A stretch of DNA of 64,000 bases from Bradyrhizobium sp. MOS003 (GCF_003020125.1 NZ_PYFW01000005.1:372001-436000); one strand, 5' to 3'; shown: positions 1-9,058, counted from the stretch's first letter. Numbers and translations are program-made. The notes: generated from the letters alone by a model not told the origin.

Positions 1-46
1 TGGTGGTCAGAACGTCGTAGCGGCAAGCCTTTCAGGACAAGTTCGT

Positions 47-1996
47 TTAGGCCGGCCGAAATCCCGCCCGTTCCAATGCCGCACGCACGTCGTCCGAGCT
101 CAATGCATCGAGAAACGCCTGCGCGGCCGGGCGCTGCTTGCGCTCCGTCACCAGCGCGAAGTCGTAATGCTCTTCCGCGAACGGAATGAAATCGAGACCG
201 GCTGCATGGGCGACGGGCGCAATGGTCATGCCCCAGTCGGCGCGGTGCTGTGCAACGGCGGCAGCGACCGCGTTGTGCGAGCGCGGCTGGTTCCAATAGC
301 CTTCCGGGCGTGCACCGCCGAGCAGACGGTCGATCAGGATACGCGTGCCGGCGCCCTGGTTGCGGTTGACCATGATGCAGGCGGGATCAGCGAGCGCCGC
401 TGCGACGGCCTGTTTCGCATCAAGGCCCTCGAAGCGCCTGTCGCCCTTGCGGAAGACGATGCCCTGCATCCGCCGCCAGCCGGGCACGAGCTCGAGCCCT
501 TTGACGAGATAGGGCGAATTGTAGGTTTCGCTTTTGTCGTCGAACAGATGGATCGGCGCGAGATCGCATTCGCCGCGCTTGGCGGCCGCGAGCCCGCCGA
601 GGCTGCCAACCGAGATCGAACGCACGTTAAAGCCCGCATGCGCGAGCTGTGCAGTGACGAGATCGAGGCCAGTGCAGTGACTGCCGACGATGACGAGATC
701 GGGCACGCGTACATGCGGCGTGAACAGCGTCACCTCGGCTTCGGTCCCGGCCGGCATCTGGTCGGCGAGCGCATCGATCCGCAAAAAGCCGTCGGCCTGC
801 GCGAAGGACGTGATCGCACCAGACCCCTTGCCGGAGGGATAGGCGATCAGACCGTCACGGCCCTCGACCAGCGAAACCATGACGAATTCGGTGCGGCCGA
901 GTTCGGAGGCAATGCGCACCGGCACGGTTGCGCTCACCTTGGCATCGGAGCGCGGCGGCAAGCCGGCCAGCTTGCGCAGTACCGGCACGATCATGTCGTG
1001 GAAGGTGAACATCGCCGAGGTCGGAAAGCCCGGCAGGATCACCACCGGCTTGCCGTCGCACACCGCAAGGCACAGCGGCTTGCCGGGCTTGAGCGCGATG
1101 CCATGGGCGACGATCCCGGGCCGGCCGAGCCGGCCGATGATGCGATGGGACAGATCGCCGGCGCCTTTTGAGGTACCGCCGGACAGCACGAGCATGTCGG
1201 CGCCGGCAAGCGCGCTGCGCATCGCGGATTCGAGTTTCGCCTCATCGTCTGGAATGGCGCCCAGGAAGACTGCCTCGCCCCCGTTCTCGTCGATCGCAGC
1301 CGTGACGATCGCGCCGTTGGTGTCGTAGATCGCGGCGGGCGGAAGAGCCTCGCCGGGCTGAACCAGTTCATCGCCGGTGGAGATCACGGCCACCCGCGGC
1401 TTGCGCGCGACCTTCACCTCGGCAATGCCGCACGCGGCCAGCATGCCGATCTCGCGCGAGCCGATGATCGTGCCGGCGCGCAGCAGCGCCTCGCCGCGCG
1501 CAATGTCGGATCCGGCGTAGGACACGAATTGCCCCGGCGAGACGGCACGACGAACGTCGATCGCATCGGATTCCGCGGGCTGGGTGTGCTCGACCATGAC
1601 GACCGCGTCGGCCCCGCGCGGCAAGGGACCCCCGGTGGCGATCGGCGTTGCGGTTCCGGCGGCCACTTGCATCCTCGGCGCAATACCGCAGTGAATGCTC
1701 TCGCCGTTCAGCGTGAGGCGCCGAGGGGCGCCTTCGCCTGCCGCAGCAAGGTCGGCCGAGCGCACGGCAAAACCGTCGACATTGGAGCGATCGAACGGGG
1801 GAACGTCGATCGGCGCGGTGATGTCTTCGGCGAGCGCCACGCCGAGCGCATCGGCGAGCTTGCGCTTCTCGCTCGTAACGGCGCGCGGGAACAACGCGGC
1901 CTCGAAGCGCGCCAGGGCCTCCTCGCGCGAGAGGATCTTGAGGAACTGCTCTTGTTCGAGCGCGCTGCGGATTTGCGACTGCGGGTTCATCGACAT
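47..1996 (-). CDS. moeA: MoeA-type molybdopterin molybdenumtransferase fused to a C-terminal PBP-like domain
   Basis: This 649-residue protein should insert molybdate or tungstate into adenylylated molybdopterin in the cytoplasm. The MoeA part fills about residues 20-420. It shows PPFDRSNVDGFA (67-78), STGDEL (206-211), SGGTSKGAGD (272-281), HGIALKPGKPL and LPGFPTS. About residues 440-640 are a second domain of the periplasmic-binding-protein-like type, with the landmarks NQGAGTRILID and a GLDFIPFAEEHYDF-type motif. The same domain type occurs in the regulator at 4285. The reading frame extends further upstream, but the ATG at 1996, or the one two codons later, begins the recognisable MoeA N terminus and avoids overlap with the next gene. 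It is 13 nt downstream of the MoeA paralogue and is probably cotranscribed with it. The fused domain may sense or channel the oxyanion; that is inference. Confidence 0.9.
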   Translation of the reverse strand: MSMNPQSQIRSALEQEQFLKILSREEALARFEAALFPRAVTSEKRKLADALGVALAEDITAPIDVPPFDRSNVDGFAVRSADLAAAGEGAPRRLTLNGESIHCGIAPRMQVAAGTATPIATGGPLPRGADAVVMVEHTQPAESDAIDVRRAVSPGQFVSYAGSDIARGEALLRAGTIIGSREIGMLAACGIAEVKVARKPRVAVISTGDELVQPGEALPPAAIYDTNGAIVTAAIDENGGEAVFLGAIPDDEAKLESAMRSALAGADMLVLSGGTSKGAGDLSHRIIGRLGRPGIVAHGIALKPGKPLCLAVCDGKPVVILPGFPTSAMFTFHDMIVPVLRKLAGLPPRSDAKVSATVPVRIASELGRTEFVMVSLVEGRDGLIAYPSGKGSGAITSFAQADGFLRIDALADQMPAGTEAEVTLFTPHVRVPDLVIVGSHCTGLDLVTAQLAHAGFNVRSISVGSLGGLAAAKRGECDLAPIHLFDDKSETYNSPYLVKGLELVPGWRRMQGIVFRKGDRRFEGLDAKQAVAAALADPACIMVNRNQGAGTRILIDRLLGGARPEGYWNQPRSHNAVAAAVAQHRADWGMTIAPVAHAAGLDFIPFAEEHYDFALVTERKQRPAAQAFLDALSSDDVRAALERAGFRPA

Positions 1997-2009
1997 GCCA
2001 AAACCCTTA

Positions 2010-3116
2010 TCATTCTCGCATGAGATAGGCATCGACCGGCTCCCCCGCCGCAAATCCCTCGTCGCTGGCGGGAATGAGCAGCCATGCATCCGCACCGGCA
2101 AGGGACTGGAGCGGCCATTCACCAACGGCGAGCGGCATCCACCCAATTTGTTCCCTCGCCAGCAAAGCGATCTCGGCGATGCCGACACTGGAGGCGATTT
2201 TTTGCGCAAGCGGCAGGCTCACCTGCCAGCGCGGCCGGCGCGCCGATAGTCTGTCGATCAGCGGAAGCACGAGCGCGAGCCACGCTGCCAGCGCATGATC
2301 CGGCGAGCCCGGCAAGGCCACGACGGGAACCTTTCCGAGCTTCGCGACTGCGGCAGTCCGCCCGGGCTGAAGCGCAACGCCGTGGGCGATCACATCACCG
2401 CGCTGGGCCAGCGCCGTGACGGCCGCATCGGTGCGGCCAACGCCGCTGCCCCCGACCGTCAGGATCAGATCGCAAGCGGACATTTCGAGCGCAGCGGCAA
2501 TCGACGCCGCATCACGCGACGCAGCCTCGGACGTCTGCACATCCAGTCCCGCAGCGCGCGCGATCCCGGCGATCATGAGCATCGTCGCCGTTGCACCGGG
2601 CACGTTGACGATGCGCAGCCGGGGCCGGCGCACGCCGAGCCGGTCCAGACCGGCCACGCGCGCGAGCAGCAGATCGGCTGCGCCGACCGGATGGCCCTCG
2701 ACGCCGGCCGGCATGCGCTCCGCGATGTCGCTGCCGGCACGCCTGACGCCATGCCCCGGCACGGCCTCCGCCAGCACCTGCACGAGCGGACCGGATGCAT
2801 CGACCGCGTCGGCATCGAGCACACAATCACAGCCGTCGGGCATCGCGTCGCCGGCCTCGACCCACGGGGGCGCTTGTGTCAACGGCAGCGGCGAATAGGA
2901 GGATGCGCCGACGAGATCGTTGGCGCACAGCGCCCAGCCATCCGCGGCGGCAATGTCGTGCGGCGGATAGGCCGCCAGCAGCGAATTTCCGGCTGCGATG
3001 CAGCCGGCTGTTTCCGTCAGCGGCAACTGTACCGGCGCAAGCGGCTCGAGCCCGCTCAGCAGCGCGGCGAGCGCGGTGTCGAGCGATGTCAGCGATGGCG
3101 GAAGGCGCTGGGTCAT
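2010..3116 (-). CDS. MoeA-like molybdopterin-binding protein (second paralogue)
   Basis: A 368-residue MoeA-family protein. It keeps the family landmarks in divergent form: PPHDIAAADGWA near the N terminus, LTVGGSGVGRTD in the molybdopterin-binding domain, HGVALQPGRTAA and ALPGSPDHA. It is shorter and less conserved than the MoeA fusion that follows it by 13 nt. The ATG at 3116 is preferred because the residues before it in frame (to 3152) have no family character. Two MoeA-like genes beside a TupA-like protein suggest division of labour, perhaps molybdenum versus tungsten insertion, or an assembly protein for one molybdoenzyme. The exact substrate cannot be told from sequence. Confidence 0.82.
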   Translation of the reverse strand: MTQRLPPSLTSLDTALAALLSGLEPLAPVQLPLTETAGCIAAGNSLLAAYPPHDIAAADGWALCANDLVGASSYSPLPLTQAPPWVEAGDAMPDGCDCVLDADAVDASGPLVQVLAEAVPGHGVRRAGSDIAERMPAGVEGHPVGAADLLLARVAGLDRLGVRRPRLRIVNVPGATATMLMIAGIARAAGLDVQTSEAASRDAASIAAALEMSACDLILTVGGSGVGRTDAAVTALAQRGDVIAHGVALQPGRTAAVAKLGKVPVVALPGSPDHALAAWLALVLPLIDRLSARRPRWQVSLPLAQKIASSVGIAEIALLAREQIGWMPLAVGEWPLQSLAGADAWLLIPASDEGFAAGEPVDAYLMRE

Positions 3117-3170
3117 GCGCCATGGTGGACCATGCATCGCCCGGTTTGGCAACCGCCGGCGATGTGGGCC

Positions 3171-3998
3171 TCAACCGCCCGACCTGTCCGCATTGGGGAA
3201 GAACAGCTGCTGCCCGTCGACCTTGTAGCCTGCAATCACCGTCTGCCCCTCCGGCGAGGTCAGCCAGTCGATGAAGGTCTGCGCGAGATCCTTCTTCACA
3301 TCCGGAAACTTCTCGGGGTTCACCAGCATCGCGCCGTACTGATTGAGCAGCCGCCGGTCACCTTCGACGACGATGTCGAGATCGCCGCGATCCTTGAAGG
3401 CGATCCAGCTGCCGCGATCCGACAGCACATACCCATTCGCGGCGCGCGCGGCGTCGAGCGCCGAGGCCATGCCCTGCCCCACCTCGCGGTACCAGGCGCC
3501 CTTGGCGGCCGCGATGTCGATGCCGGCGACGATCCAGAGCGCCAGCTCCGCGGCGTGAGTCCCCGAGCGATCGCCGCGCGTCACGAACGGGGCGCCCTTG
3601 GCCTCGATCGCCTTCAGCGCCGTCGCGATGTCCTTGCCCTTGACGCCGGCGGGATCGCTCTTCGGCCCGATCAGCACGTAGTCGTTGTACATGACGTCAA
3701 AACGCTTCACGCCAAACCCGTCGGCGACGAATTTCTCCTCCTGGGGCCGCGCATGCATCAGCACGACGTCGGCCTCGCCCCGTCGCGGCCCGTCGAGCAC
3801 CGCATCGGCGCGCCGCGCGATCACGGTCACCTCGATGCCGGTCTTGTCACGGAAGATCGGCAGCAGATAGTCGAGCAGGCCGGACTCCTGTGTCGCGGTG
3901 GTCGTGGCGAGGACGATGCTGCGGTCCTCCGCGGACGAGGCCGCGACGCTGCCGGCGAAGCCGCAGAGGAGCGCGTAGACGACGAACAAGCGGCCCAT
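3171..3998 (-). CDS. tupA: Tungstate ABC transporter substrate-binding protein (TupA-like)
   Basis: A 275-residue exported binding protein with an N-terminal signal peptide ending near AGSVAASSA. The mature start carries LATTTATQESGLLDYLLPIF, the TTT-S-GLLD type signature of the TupA/WtpA-like oxyanion-binding proteins. Further family-like motifs are RRADAVLDGPRRGEADVVL and TRGDRSGTHAAE. The ATG at 3998 has AGGAAC upstream and starts the signal peptide; the frame upstream of it is non-coding. It is the first gene of the leftward operon, 54 nt ahead of the MoeA paralogue. No TupB permease or TupC ATPase lies in the window; they could be beyond the left edge. Molybdate rather than tungstate binding cannot be excluded. 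Confidence 0.85.
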   Translation of the reverse strand: MGRLFVVYALLCGFAGSVAASSAEDRSIVLATTTATQESGLLDYLLPIFRDKTGIEVTVIARRADAVLDGPRRGEADVVLMHARPQEEKFVADGFGVKRFDVMYNDYVLIGPKSDPAGVKGKDIATALKAIEAKGAPFVTRGDRSGTHAAELALWIVAGIDIAAAKGAWYREVGQGMASALDAARAANGYVLSDRGSWIAFKDRGDLDIVVEGDRRLLNQYGAMLVNPEKFPDVKKDLAQTFIDWLTSPEGQTVIAGYKVDGQQLFFPNADRSGG

Positions 3999-4284
3999 GG
4001 TCAGGTTCCTATCTATGACCCGATCATGATGACGGCCGATTGCGCCGCACTCGTGACGCGCCTGCTTTTTGCGCACATCACCCGGGAAATAGCGGCAACG
4101 TCGCGAGGCATCCTGCGCACCGCGCAAGCGATTCAAGATCGTTCACCAAAGCCGAGATCGCGCGCCGGGATGTGTTGCAAAGCAGCGAGATGATCAGGCA
4201 TGGTCCCGCGGACGGGAATTGAAATGCAGAATTCCGACTGCGTCGAACGTCAAAAAGAAGCAAGAATTTGCATAGGAATGCAGG
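3999..4284. promoter_or_regulatory. Divergent promoter region of the Mo/W operon and its putative regulator
   Basis: This 286-nt gap lies between the divergent TupA-like gene and the HTH/PBP regulator and must hold both promoters. Just before the regulator ATG is the inverted repeat TGCAT-AGGA-ATGCA (4269-4282). A related AATGCAG followed by an ATTCC run occurs about 60 nt earlier. They could be autoregulatory sites, but arms of only 5 bp are weak evidence. Confidence 0.35.
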
Positions 4285-5178
4285 ATGGAATTCCTGACGA
4301 CCAGCGAAGCCGCCGACTATCTTCGGCTCGGCGAACGCAAGCTCTACGAACTCGTCACCACCGGCGCGATCCCCTGCACCAAGGTGACCGGGAAGTGGCT
4401 CTTCCCGCGCCACGAACTCGACCTCTGGGTCCTCTCGGGCCTCGCGCGTCCGGCCGGCATGCTGATCGCGGAGCCGCCGCCGGTCGTGGGCGGCAGCCAG
4501 GACGAACTGCTGGATTGGGCCTTGCGCGAATCCGGCTCGGGCCTGGGATCGATGAGCGAGGGCAGCGTGCGCGGGCTCGAGCGCTTGCAGCGCAACGAGG
4601 TGATGGCAGCAGCAATTCACTTCCACGGCCTGGATGCTTCCGACGATCTCACCGGGGATGCCAGTGTCGAAGCGCTGCGCGCCGCTCCGGATTTGCATGA
4701 TGCGGTGCTGGTCGCATTCGTGCGCCGCGAGCAGGGTCTCGTGCTGCCGCAAGGCAATCCCAGGCATCTGCATGGCCTGACCGACGTGCTCGCGCTCGGC
4801 GCCCGGATGGCGATGCGGCAGCAGGGCACGGGCGCGCAGATGCTGCTCGACCTGCTCCTGAAGCGCGCCGGCGCCACGACGCGGGATTTGCGCCGGGTCG
4901 AGACGCCGGCCCTGACCGGACCGGATCTCGCGGAACTGGTCCGCGCCGGCCAGGCCGATTGCGGCATCGCCACGCGCGCCGCCGCGCGTTCGGCCGGCCT
5001 CGATTTCGTGCCGCTGGTCTGGGAGAATTTCGACCTCGCGATGCGGCAGCGCAGCTATTTCCGCCCGGCCATGCGGGCCCTGATCGGATTCCTCAACGAA
5101 CGGCGGCTGCGCCAGCGCGCCGAGGAGCTGACCGGCTACGATCCCTCCCCCGCAGGACAGATCCGCTTCGCAGCCTGA
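4285..5178 (+). CDS. One-component regulator: excisionase-type HTH plus PBP-like ligand domain
   Basis: A 297-residue protein. The first 50 residues form an excisionase/MerR-type DNA-binding helix-turn-helix (TSEAADYLRLGERKLYELV, then CTKVTGKWLFPRHELD). About residues 95-285 are a PBP-like domain with RQQGTGAQMLLD, a GQADCGIATRAAA segment and GLDFVPLVWENFDL. The same layout is seen in the C-terminal domain of the MoeA fusion across the divergent promoter. It most likely senses molybdate, tungstate or a cofactor precursor and controls the divergent operon. That role is inferred from domain sharing and position. The start at 4285 puts the HTH immediately at the N terminus. Confidence 0.85.
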   Translation: MEFLTTSEAADYLRLGERKLYELVTTGAIPCTKVTGKWLFPRHELDLWVLSGLARPAGMLIAEPPPVVGGSQDELLDWALRESGSGLGSMSEGSVRGLERLQRNEVMAAAIHFHGLDASDDLTGDASVEALRAAPDLHDAVLVAFVRREQGLVLPQGNPRHLHGLTDVLALGARMAMRQQGTGAQMLLDLLLKRAGATTRDLRRVETPALTGPDLAELVRAGQADCGIATRAAARSAGLDFVPLVWENFDLAMRQRSYFRPAMRALIGFLNERRLRQRAEELTGYDPSPAGQIRFAA

Positions 5179-5277
5179 CATTGACGCCCGCCCCCAAATA
5201 GTTGCAAAAGAAACCAATTCAGCCGGGGCACACCCGGAGCAACAACGGCCAACGTGCCGGATCAGGGGAGGACAAGC

Positions 5278-6492
5278 GTGAATCCAATCAGATTTGGACT
5301 GCCGGTCGCAGCCGCCTTGACGGCGGCGCTGCTATCCGGCGTGGCGTCGGCGCAGCTGTCCGACGACGTCGTCAAGATCGGCGTGCTCACCGACATGAAC
5401 GGCCCGGCCTCCGCGCCGACCGGCCAAGGCTCGGTGACGGCCGCGCAGATGGCGATCGACGATTTCGGCGGCACCGTGCTCGGCAAGCCGATCAGCATCG
5501 TGGTCGGCGACCACCAGCTCAAGGCCGACATCGGCGCCTCGCTCGCGCGGCGCTGGTACGACGTGGAGCAGGTCGATCTGATCGTCGACGTGCCGGTCTC
5601 GGCGGTCGGGCTCGCGGTGCAGAACATCGCCAACGAGAAGAAGCGGCTGTTCATCACCCACTCCACCGGCACCGCCGACTTCCACGGCAAGTTCTGCTCG
5701 CCCTACGCCATGCAGTGGGTGTTCGACACCCGCGCGCTCGCGGTCGGTACTGCGGATGCCGTGGTCAAGCGCGGCGGCGACAGCTGGTTCTTCATCACCG
5801 ACGACTACGCCTTCGGCCATTCGCTGGAGCGCGACGCCTCGACCGTCATCACCGCCAATGGCGGCAAGGTGCTGGGCTCGGTGAAGCCGCCGCTGGCAAC
5901 GCCGGATCTCTCCTCCTTCGTGCTGCAGGCGCAGGCCTCCAAGGCCAAGATCATCGGCATTGCGGCAGGTCCGCCCAACAACATGAACGAGATCAAGACC
6001 GGCTCGGAATTCGGCGTGTTCAAGGGCGGCCAGCAGATGGCGGCGCTGCTGGCGCTGATCACCGACATCCACGGCCTCGGCCTGCAGGCCGCGCAAGGCC
6101 TCTTGCTGACCACCTCGTTCTACTGGGACATGGACGACAAGACCCGCGCATGGTCGAAGCGCTATTTCGCCAAGCTGAACAAGATGCCGTCGATGTGGCA
6201 GGCCGGCGTCTATTCGAGCGTCATGCACTATCTCAACGCCATCAAGGAGGCCGGCACCGACGATCCGCTCAAGGTCGCCGCCAAGATGCGGGAGAAGCCG
6301 ATCGAGGATTTCTTCGCCCGCAACGGCAAGCTTCGCGAGGACAATCTGATGGTGCACGACCTCTGGCTGGTGCAGGTGAAGACGCCGGAGGAGAGCAAAT
6401 ATCCGTGGGACTATTACAAGATCCTCACGACCATCTCCGGCGACAAGGCGTTCGGGCCGCCGGACCCGGCGTGTGCGATGGTGAAGAAGTGA
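5278..6492 (+). CDS. Branched-chain-amino-acid-type ABC transporter substrate-binding protein (orphan)
   Basis: A 404-residue periplasmic binding protein of the type I (LivK/AmiC/UrtA-like) fold. It has a cleavable signal peptide ending near SGVASAQ and the typical opening VVKIGVLTDMNGPAS. The GTG at 5278 is chosen because GGGGAGGA lies 5 nt upstream and the signal peptide begins there. No permease or ATPase gene flanks it, so it either uses a transporter encoded elsewhere or serves as a sensor. The ligand is unknown; comparable proteins bind amino acids, amides or aromatic acids. Confidence 0.88.
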   Translation: MNPIRFGLPVAAALTAALLSGVASAQLSDDVVKIGVLTDMNGPASAPTGQGSVTAAQMAIDDFGGTVLGKPISIVVGDHQLKADIGASLARRWYDVEQVDLIVDVPVSAVGLAVQNIANEKKRLFITHSTGTADFHGKFCSPYAMQWVFDTRALAVGTADAVVKRGGDSWFFITDDYAFGHSLERDASTVITANGGKVLGSVKPPLATPDLSSFVLQAQASKAKIIGIAAGPPNNMNEIKTGSEFGVFKGGQQMAALLALITDIHGLGLQAAQGLLLTTSFYWDMDDKTRAWSKRYFAKLNKMPSMWQAGVYSSVMHYLNAIKEAGTDDPLKVAAKMREKPIEDFFARNGKLREDNLMVHDLWLVQVKTPEESKYPWDYYKILTTISGDKAFGPPDPACAMVKK

Positions 6493-6522
6493 GATTGTAG
6501 CCGCGCTGACGGTGCACCCTCT

Positions 6523-6652
6523 CCCCTTGCGGGAGAGGGTGGCTCGCCGCACAGCGGCGGGACGGGTGAGGGGTTCTCTCCTCGCGCTGTGCAAATGGAG
6601 CCAACCCCTCATCCGGCGCTTCGCGCCACCTTCTCCCACAAGGGGAGAAGGA
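6523..6652. repeat. Pair of intergenic palindromic repeat units in opposite orientation
   Basis: Between two convergent genes lie two palindrome-rich units. The first (about 6523-6580) contains CCCTCTCCCCTTGCGGGAG and a CGCCGCACAGCGGCG hairpin. The second (about 6603-6652) contains CCCCTCATCCGGCGCTTCG and CTTCTCCCACAAGGGGAGAAG. Such units are typical dispersed intergenic palindromes in rhizobial genomes. Here they could also act as a bidirectional terminator. Confidence 0.7.
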
Positions 6653-6664
6653 AGAAAGCGCGCC

Positions 6665-7645
6665 CTACTTCACCACGCCGATCTCGCGAAAATATTTCAT
6701 GACGCCCGGATGGATCAGATCCGGCCTCGGCGCCGCCGCGACCGTGTTGGAGGCCGTGGTCTCGCAGGCCTGGGCGAGCTTCTTGCAGAAAACCGCCTCG
6801 ACACCGTGCAGCGTCTTCGCCAGGCGATATGCGACATCGTCGGGCAGATCCTCGCGCGTGAGCACGAAGCTCCACGAGCCCAGCGAGGCGATCGGCGCGT
6901 CCTGCTTCGGGTAGCTGCCCGCGGGCACCAGCAGCGGCTTGAGGAACGCATGCTTGGCGCGGATGCGCGTCATCTCGTCGACGCTGGGGGCAATGAAGCG
7001 CGCGCCTGACGCGCTCGATGCGACCGTTGCAAAGCCGGGCCAGCCGATGCCGGCGCCCCAGAGCGCGGCGACGCGGCCGTCCTCGACCATCGCGGGGCCG
7101 TCGCCGGCGCGGTCGAGATAGATCGCCTTGAAGTCTTCGTCCTGCTTGAGGCCGAGCCCGTCCAGCACGTAGCGCGCCAGGATCGGCAGGCCCGAGCCTT
7201 TGGCGCCGAACGCGACGGGCTGTCCCACGAGATCGCGGATCGTCCGGTAGGGACTGTCCGCGCGCACCACGAACATGCCGGGGTTGGAATAGATCGCCGT
7301 CAGTATCTTCAAACGGACCGGCGCACGTCCGATGCCGGCAAAAGCCTCATAGGCCGGCTCGCCCGCGACCAGCGCGAGATCGAGCTCGCCCTTCTCCAGC
7401 AGCGGAATGTTCTCGTTGCTGCCCTTGGTGTTGCGCGGCGCGATGGCGATCTGCGGATCGGCCGCGTTCATCACCTCCGCAAAGGCGTTGCCGTAGAGCG
7501 GGAAGCCGCCGCCGGGCGTGGCAGTGCCAAGACTGATTGTATGGCTGATCGTCGTCGTCGAAATGGCGGTGCCTCCGGTTTGAGCGGCAGCGGGGCTGGC
7601 GAGCAGCACTGCTGCGAGAAGGATGGTCGCGAATCTCATGGTCAT
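6665..7645 (-). CDS. TRAP transporter solute-binding protein, TAXI family (orphan)
   Basis: A 326-residue exported protein. After the signal peptide (ends near SPAAAQ) comes ISLGTATPGGGFPLYG, the hallmark opening of TAXI-family receptors. NTKGSNENIPLLEKGELDLAL and a GSGLPILARYVLDGLGL region follow, as in the family. TAXI proteins normally work with a fused DctQM membrane protein, which is absent here. It is convergent with the preceding SBP gene and divergent from the following Bug-type gene. The substrate is unknown. Confidence 0.88.
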   Translation of the reverse strand: MTMRFATILLAAVLLASPAAAQTGGTAISTTTISHTISLGTATPGGGFPLYGNAFAEVMNAADPQIAIAPRNTKGSNENIPLLEKGELDLALVAGEPAYEAFAGIGRAPVRLKILTAIYSNPGMFVVRADSPYRTIRDLVGQPVAFGAKGSGLPILARYVLDGLGLKQDEDFKAIYLDRAGDGPAMVEDGRVAALWGAGIGWPGFATVASSASGARFIAPSVDEMTRIRAKHAFLKPLLVPAGSYPKQDAPIASLGSWSFVLTREDLPDDVAYRLAKTLHGVEAVFCKKLAQACETTASNTVAAAPRPDLIHPGVMKYFREIGVVK

Positions 7646-7746
7646 TCCCGGCGGGCCTGCGTCAACACCGACTTGCGGCGAAGTAGGCAGCGGCCCGATT
7701 TTGTGAAAGCATGCCCCTCAACGACAATAGAACAATGGGAGGCGTC

Positions 7747-8721
7747 ATGTTGCGAATTTTGCGTCGGGGTGTTTTCGGGCTCGCGGTTCTCTCAGGTCTT
7801 TTCAGCGCCGCGGCTCCCGCCTCCGCCGCCTATCCCGAACGCCCCGTGCACTGGTTCATCGGCTTTGCCGCCGGCGGCCCCGTCGACATCGTGGCGCGCA
7901 TCCTGGCGCAGGCGCTGTCGGACAAGCTCGGCCAGCAATTCATCGTCGAGAACAAGGCCGGATCCGGCGGGAACATCGCCGCCGCGGCCGCGATCAATGC
8001 GCCGCCCGACGGCTACACGCTGCTGTTCGTCGCGCCGAACAACGCGATCTCGACCTCGCTCTACAAGAAGCTGCCGTTCGACTTCATCCGCGACACCGTG
8101 CCGGTGGCGAGCATCATGCAACTCACCAACATGCTGGTCGTCTCCAACGCGTTCCCGGCGAAGTCGGTCCAGGAGTTCATCGACTACTGCAAGGCCAACC
8201 CCGGCAAGATCTCCTATGCCTCCTCCGGCAACGGCACCTCGGTGCACATGTCGGCCGAGCTGTTCAAGGCGATGACCAAGTGCGACATGATCCACGTGCC
8301 CTATCGCGGATCGGCGATCGCCTTCCCCGACATCATCTCCAACAAGGTGCAGCTGATCTTCGACAATCTGCCTTCCGCGCTGGAGCAGGCCAAGGGCGGC
8401 AATGTCCGCGCGCTGGGCGTGACCTCGCCGCAGCGCTGGCCGAGCGTGCCTGACGTGCCCGCGATCGCCGAGACCGTGCCGGGCTTCGAATCGGTCGGCT
8501 TCTACGGCATCTCCGCGCCGAAGGGCACCCCAAGCGAGGTGATCGAGACCCTCAACAAGGCCGTCGGCGACGTGCTGAAGGACCCGAAGGTGGTCGCGCG
8601 CCTCACCGAAGTCGGCGGCATCCCCAAGCCGATGACACCAGCCGAGTTCGGCAAGCTGGTCACTGATGAGACCGAGAAGTGGCGCAAGGTGGTGGAGTTC
8701 GCCGGGGTCTCGGTGGATTAG
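7747..8721 (+). CDS. Bug-family (tripartite tricarboxylate transporter) substrate-binding protein
   Basis: A 324-residue periplasmic binding protein of the Bug/TctC family. A signal peptide precedes AAYPERPVHWFIGFAAGGPVD, and VENKAGSGGNIAAAAAINAPPDGYTLL is the family core. Conserved HVPYRG and PSVPDVPAIAE segments follow. The ATG at 7747 has TGGGAGG 4 nt upstream, so it is preferred over the ATG at 7711. No tctA/tctB membrane genes are adjacent. It is likely monocistronic, with a hairpin 30 nt after the stop. Confidence 0.9.
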   Translation: MLRILRRGVFGLAVLSGLFSAAAPASAAYPERPVHWFIGFAAGGPVDIVARILAQALSDKLGQQFIVENKAGSGGNIAAAAAINAPPDGYTLLFVAPNNAISTSLYKKLPFDFIRDTVPVASIMQLTNMLVVSNAFPAKSVQEFIDYCKANPGKISYASSGNGTSVHMSAELFKAMTKCDMIHVPYRGSAIAFPDIISNKVQLIFDNLPSALEQAKGGNVRALGVTSPQRWPSVPDVPAIAETVPGFESVGFYGISAPKGTPSEVIETLNKAVGDVLKDPKVVARLTEVGGIPKPMTPAEFGKLVTDETEKWRKVVEFAGVSVD

Positions 8722-9058
8722 CGCGGCTCGGCCCCAAGGCGGTTACGGCATCGGAGGGGGCCGGTTGGTCCCCCTCCGCACCCCAAAAGTCGCAAAACAA
8801 CCCCATGCACAGTAGAAAGAACCCACAAGTTCAATGGGTTATCGGTAGCGAAAAACAGCCCGCTGCAGGGACGATTTGCACCGTCGGGCAAAACAGGGGT
8901 ATGCAGGCATCATCGCAAAATTCGGTTATCCGAAACCGACCTGCGATGCCGCGCCGGCGTTCCCGCCCGCCCGGGCCAGCATTGCACCCCCGCCCCCATC
9001 CCTGTAAACGAACCGCGCACCGTTGCCGGCCGCGCGTTCCCGCGAGCCGCTCGCGGCG
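8722..9058. other. Intergenic region between the Bug SBP gene and tRNA-Ile2
   Basis: Apart from the hairpin at 8753-8777 I see no gene here. The stretch around 8790-8830, including AACAACCCCATGCACAGTAG, resembles a dispersed intergenic sequence, but I cannot verify that. The tRNA promoter must lie near 9000-9058. Confidence 0.4.
8753..8777 (+). terminator. Hairpin after the Bug-type SBP gene
   Basis: GGAGGGGG and CCCCCTCC form an 8-bp GC stem closed by two further C-G pairs over a short loop, 31 nt after the stop codon. There is no T-tract, so it could be a processing or stabilising hairpin rather than an intrinsic terminator. Confidence 0.55.

Noticed and set aside
1..46. Possible gene at the left window edge
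   Set aside because: Only 46 nt remain after the MoeA stop codon; no start codon or feature can be supported.
2295..4193. Long open frame on the plus strand opposite the MoeA paralogue and TupA-like genes
   Set aside because: It is antisense to two well-supported genes, is very rich in Arg/His and has no family features; high GC produces such shadows.
5332..6639. Open frame opposite the first SBP gene
   Set aside because: It runs through the palindromic repeat and is antisense to a clear periplasmic binding protein.
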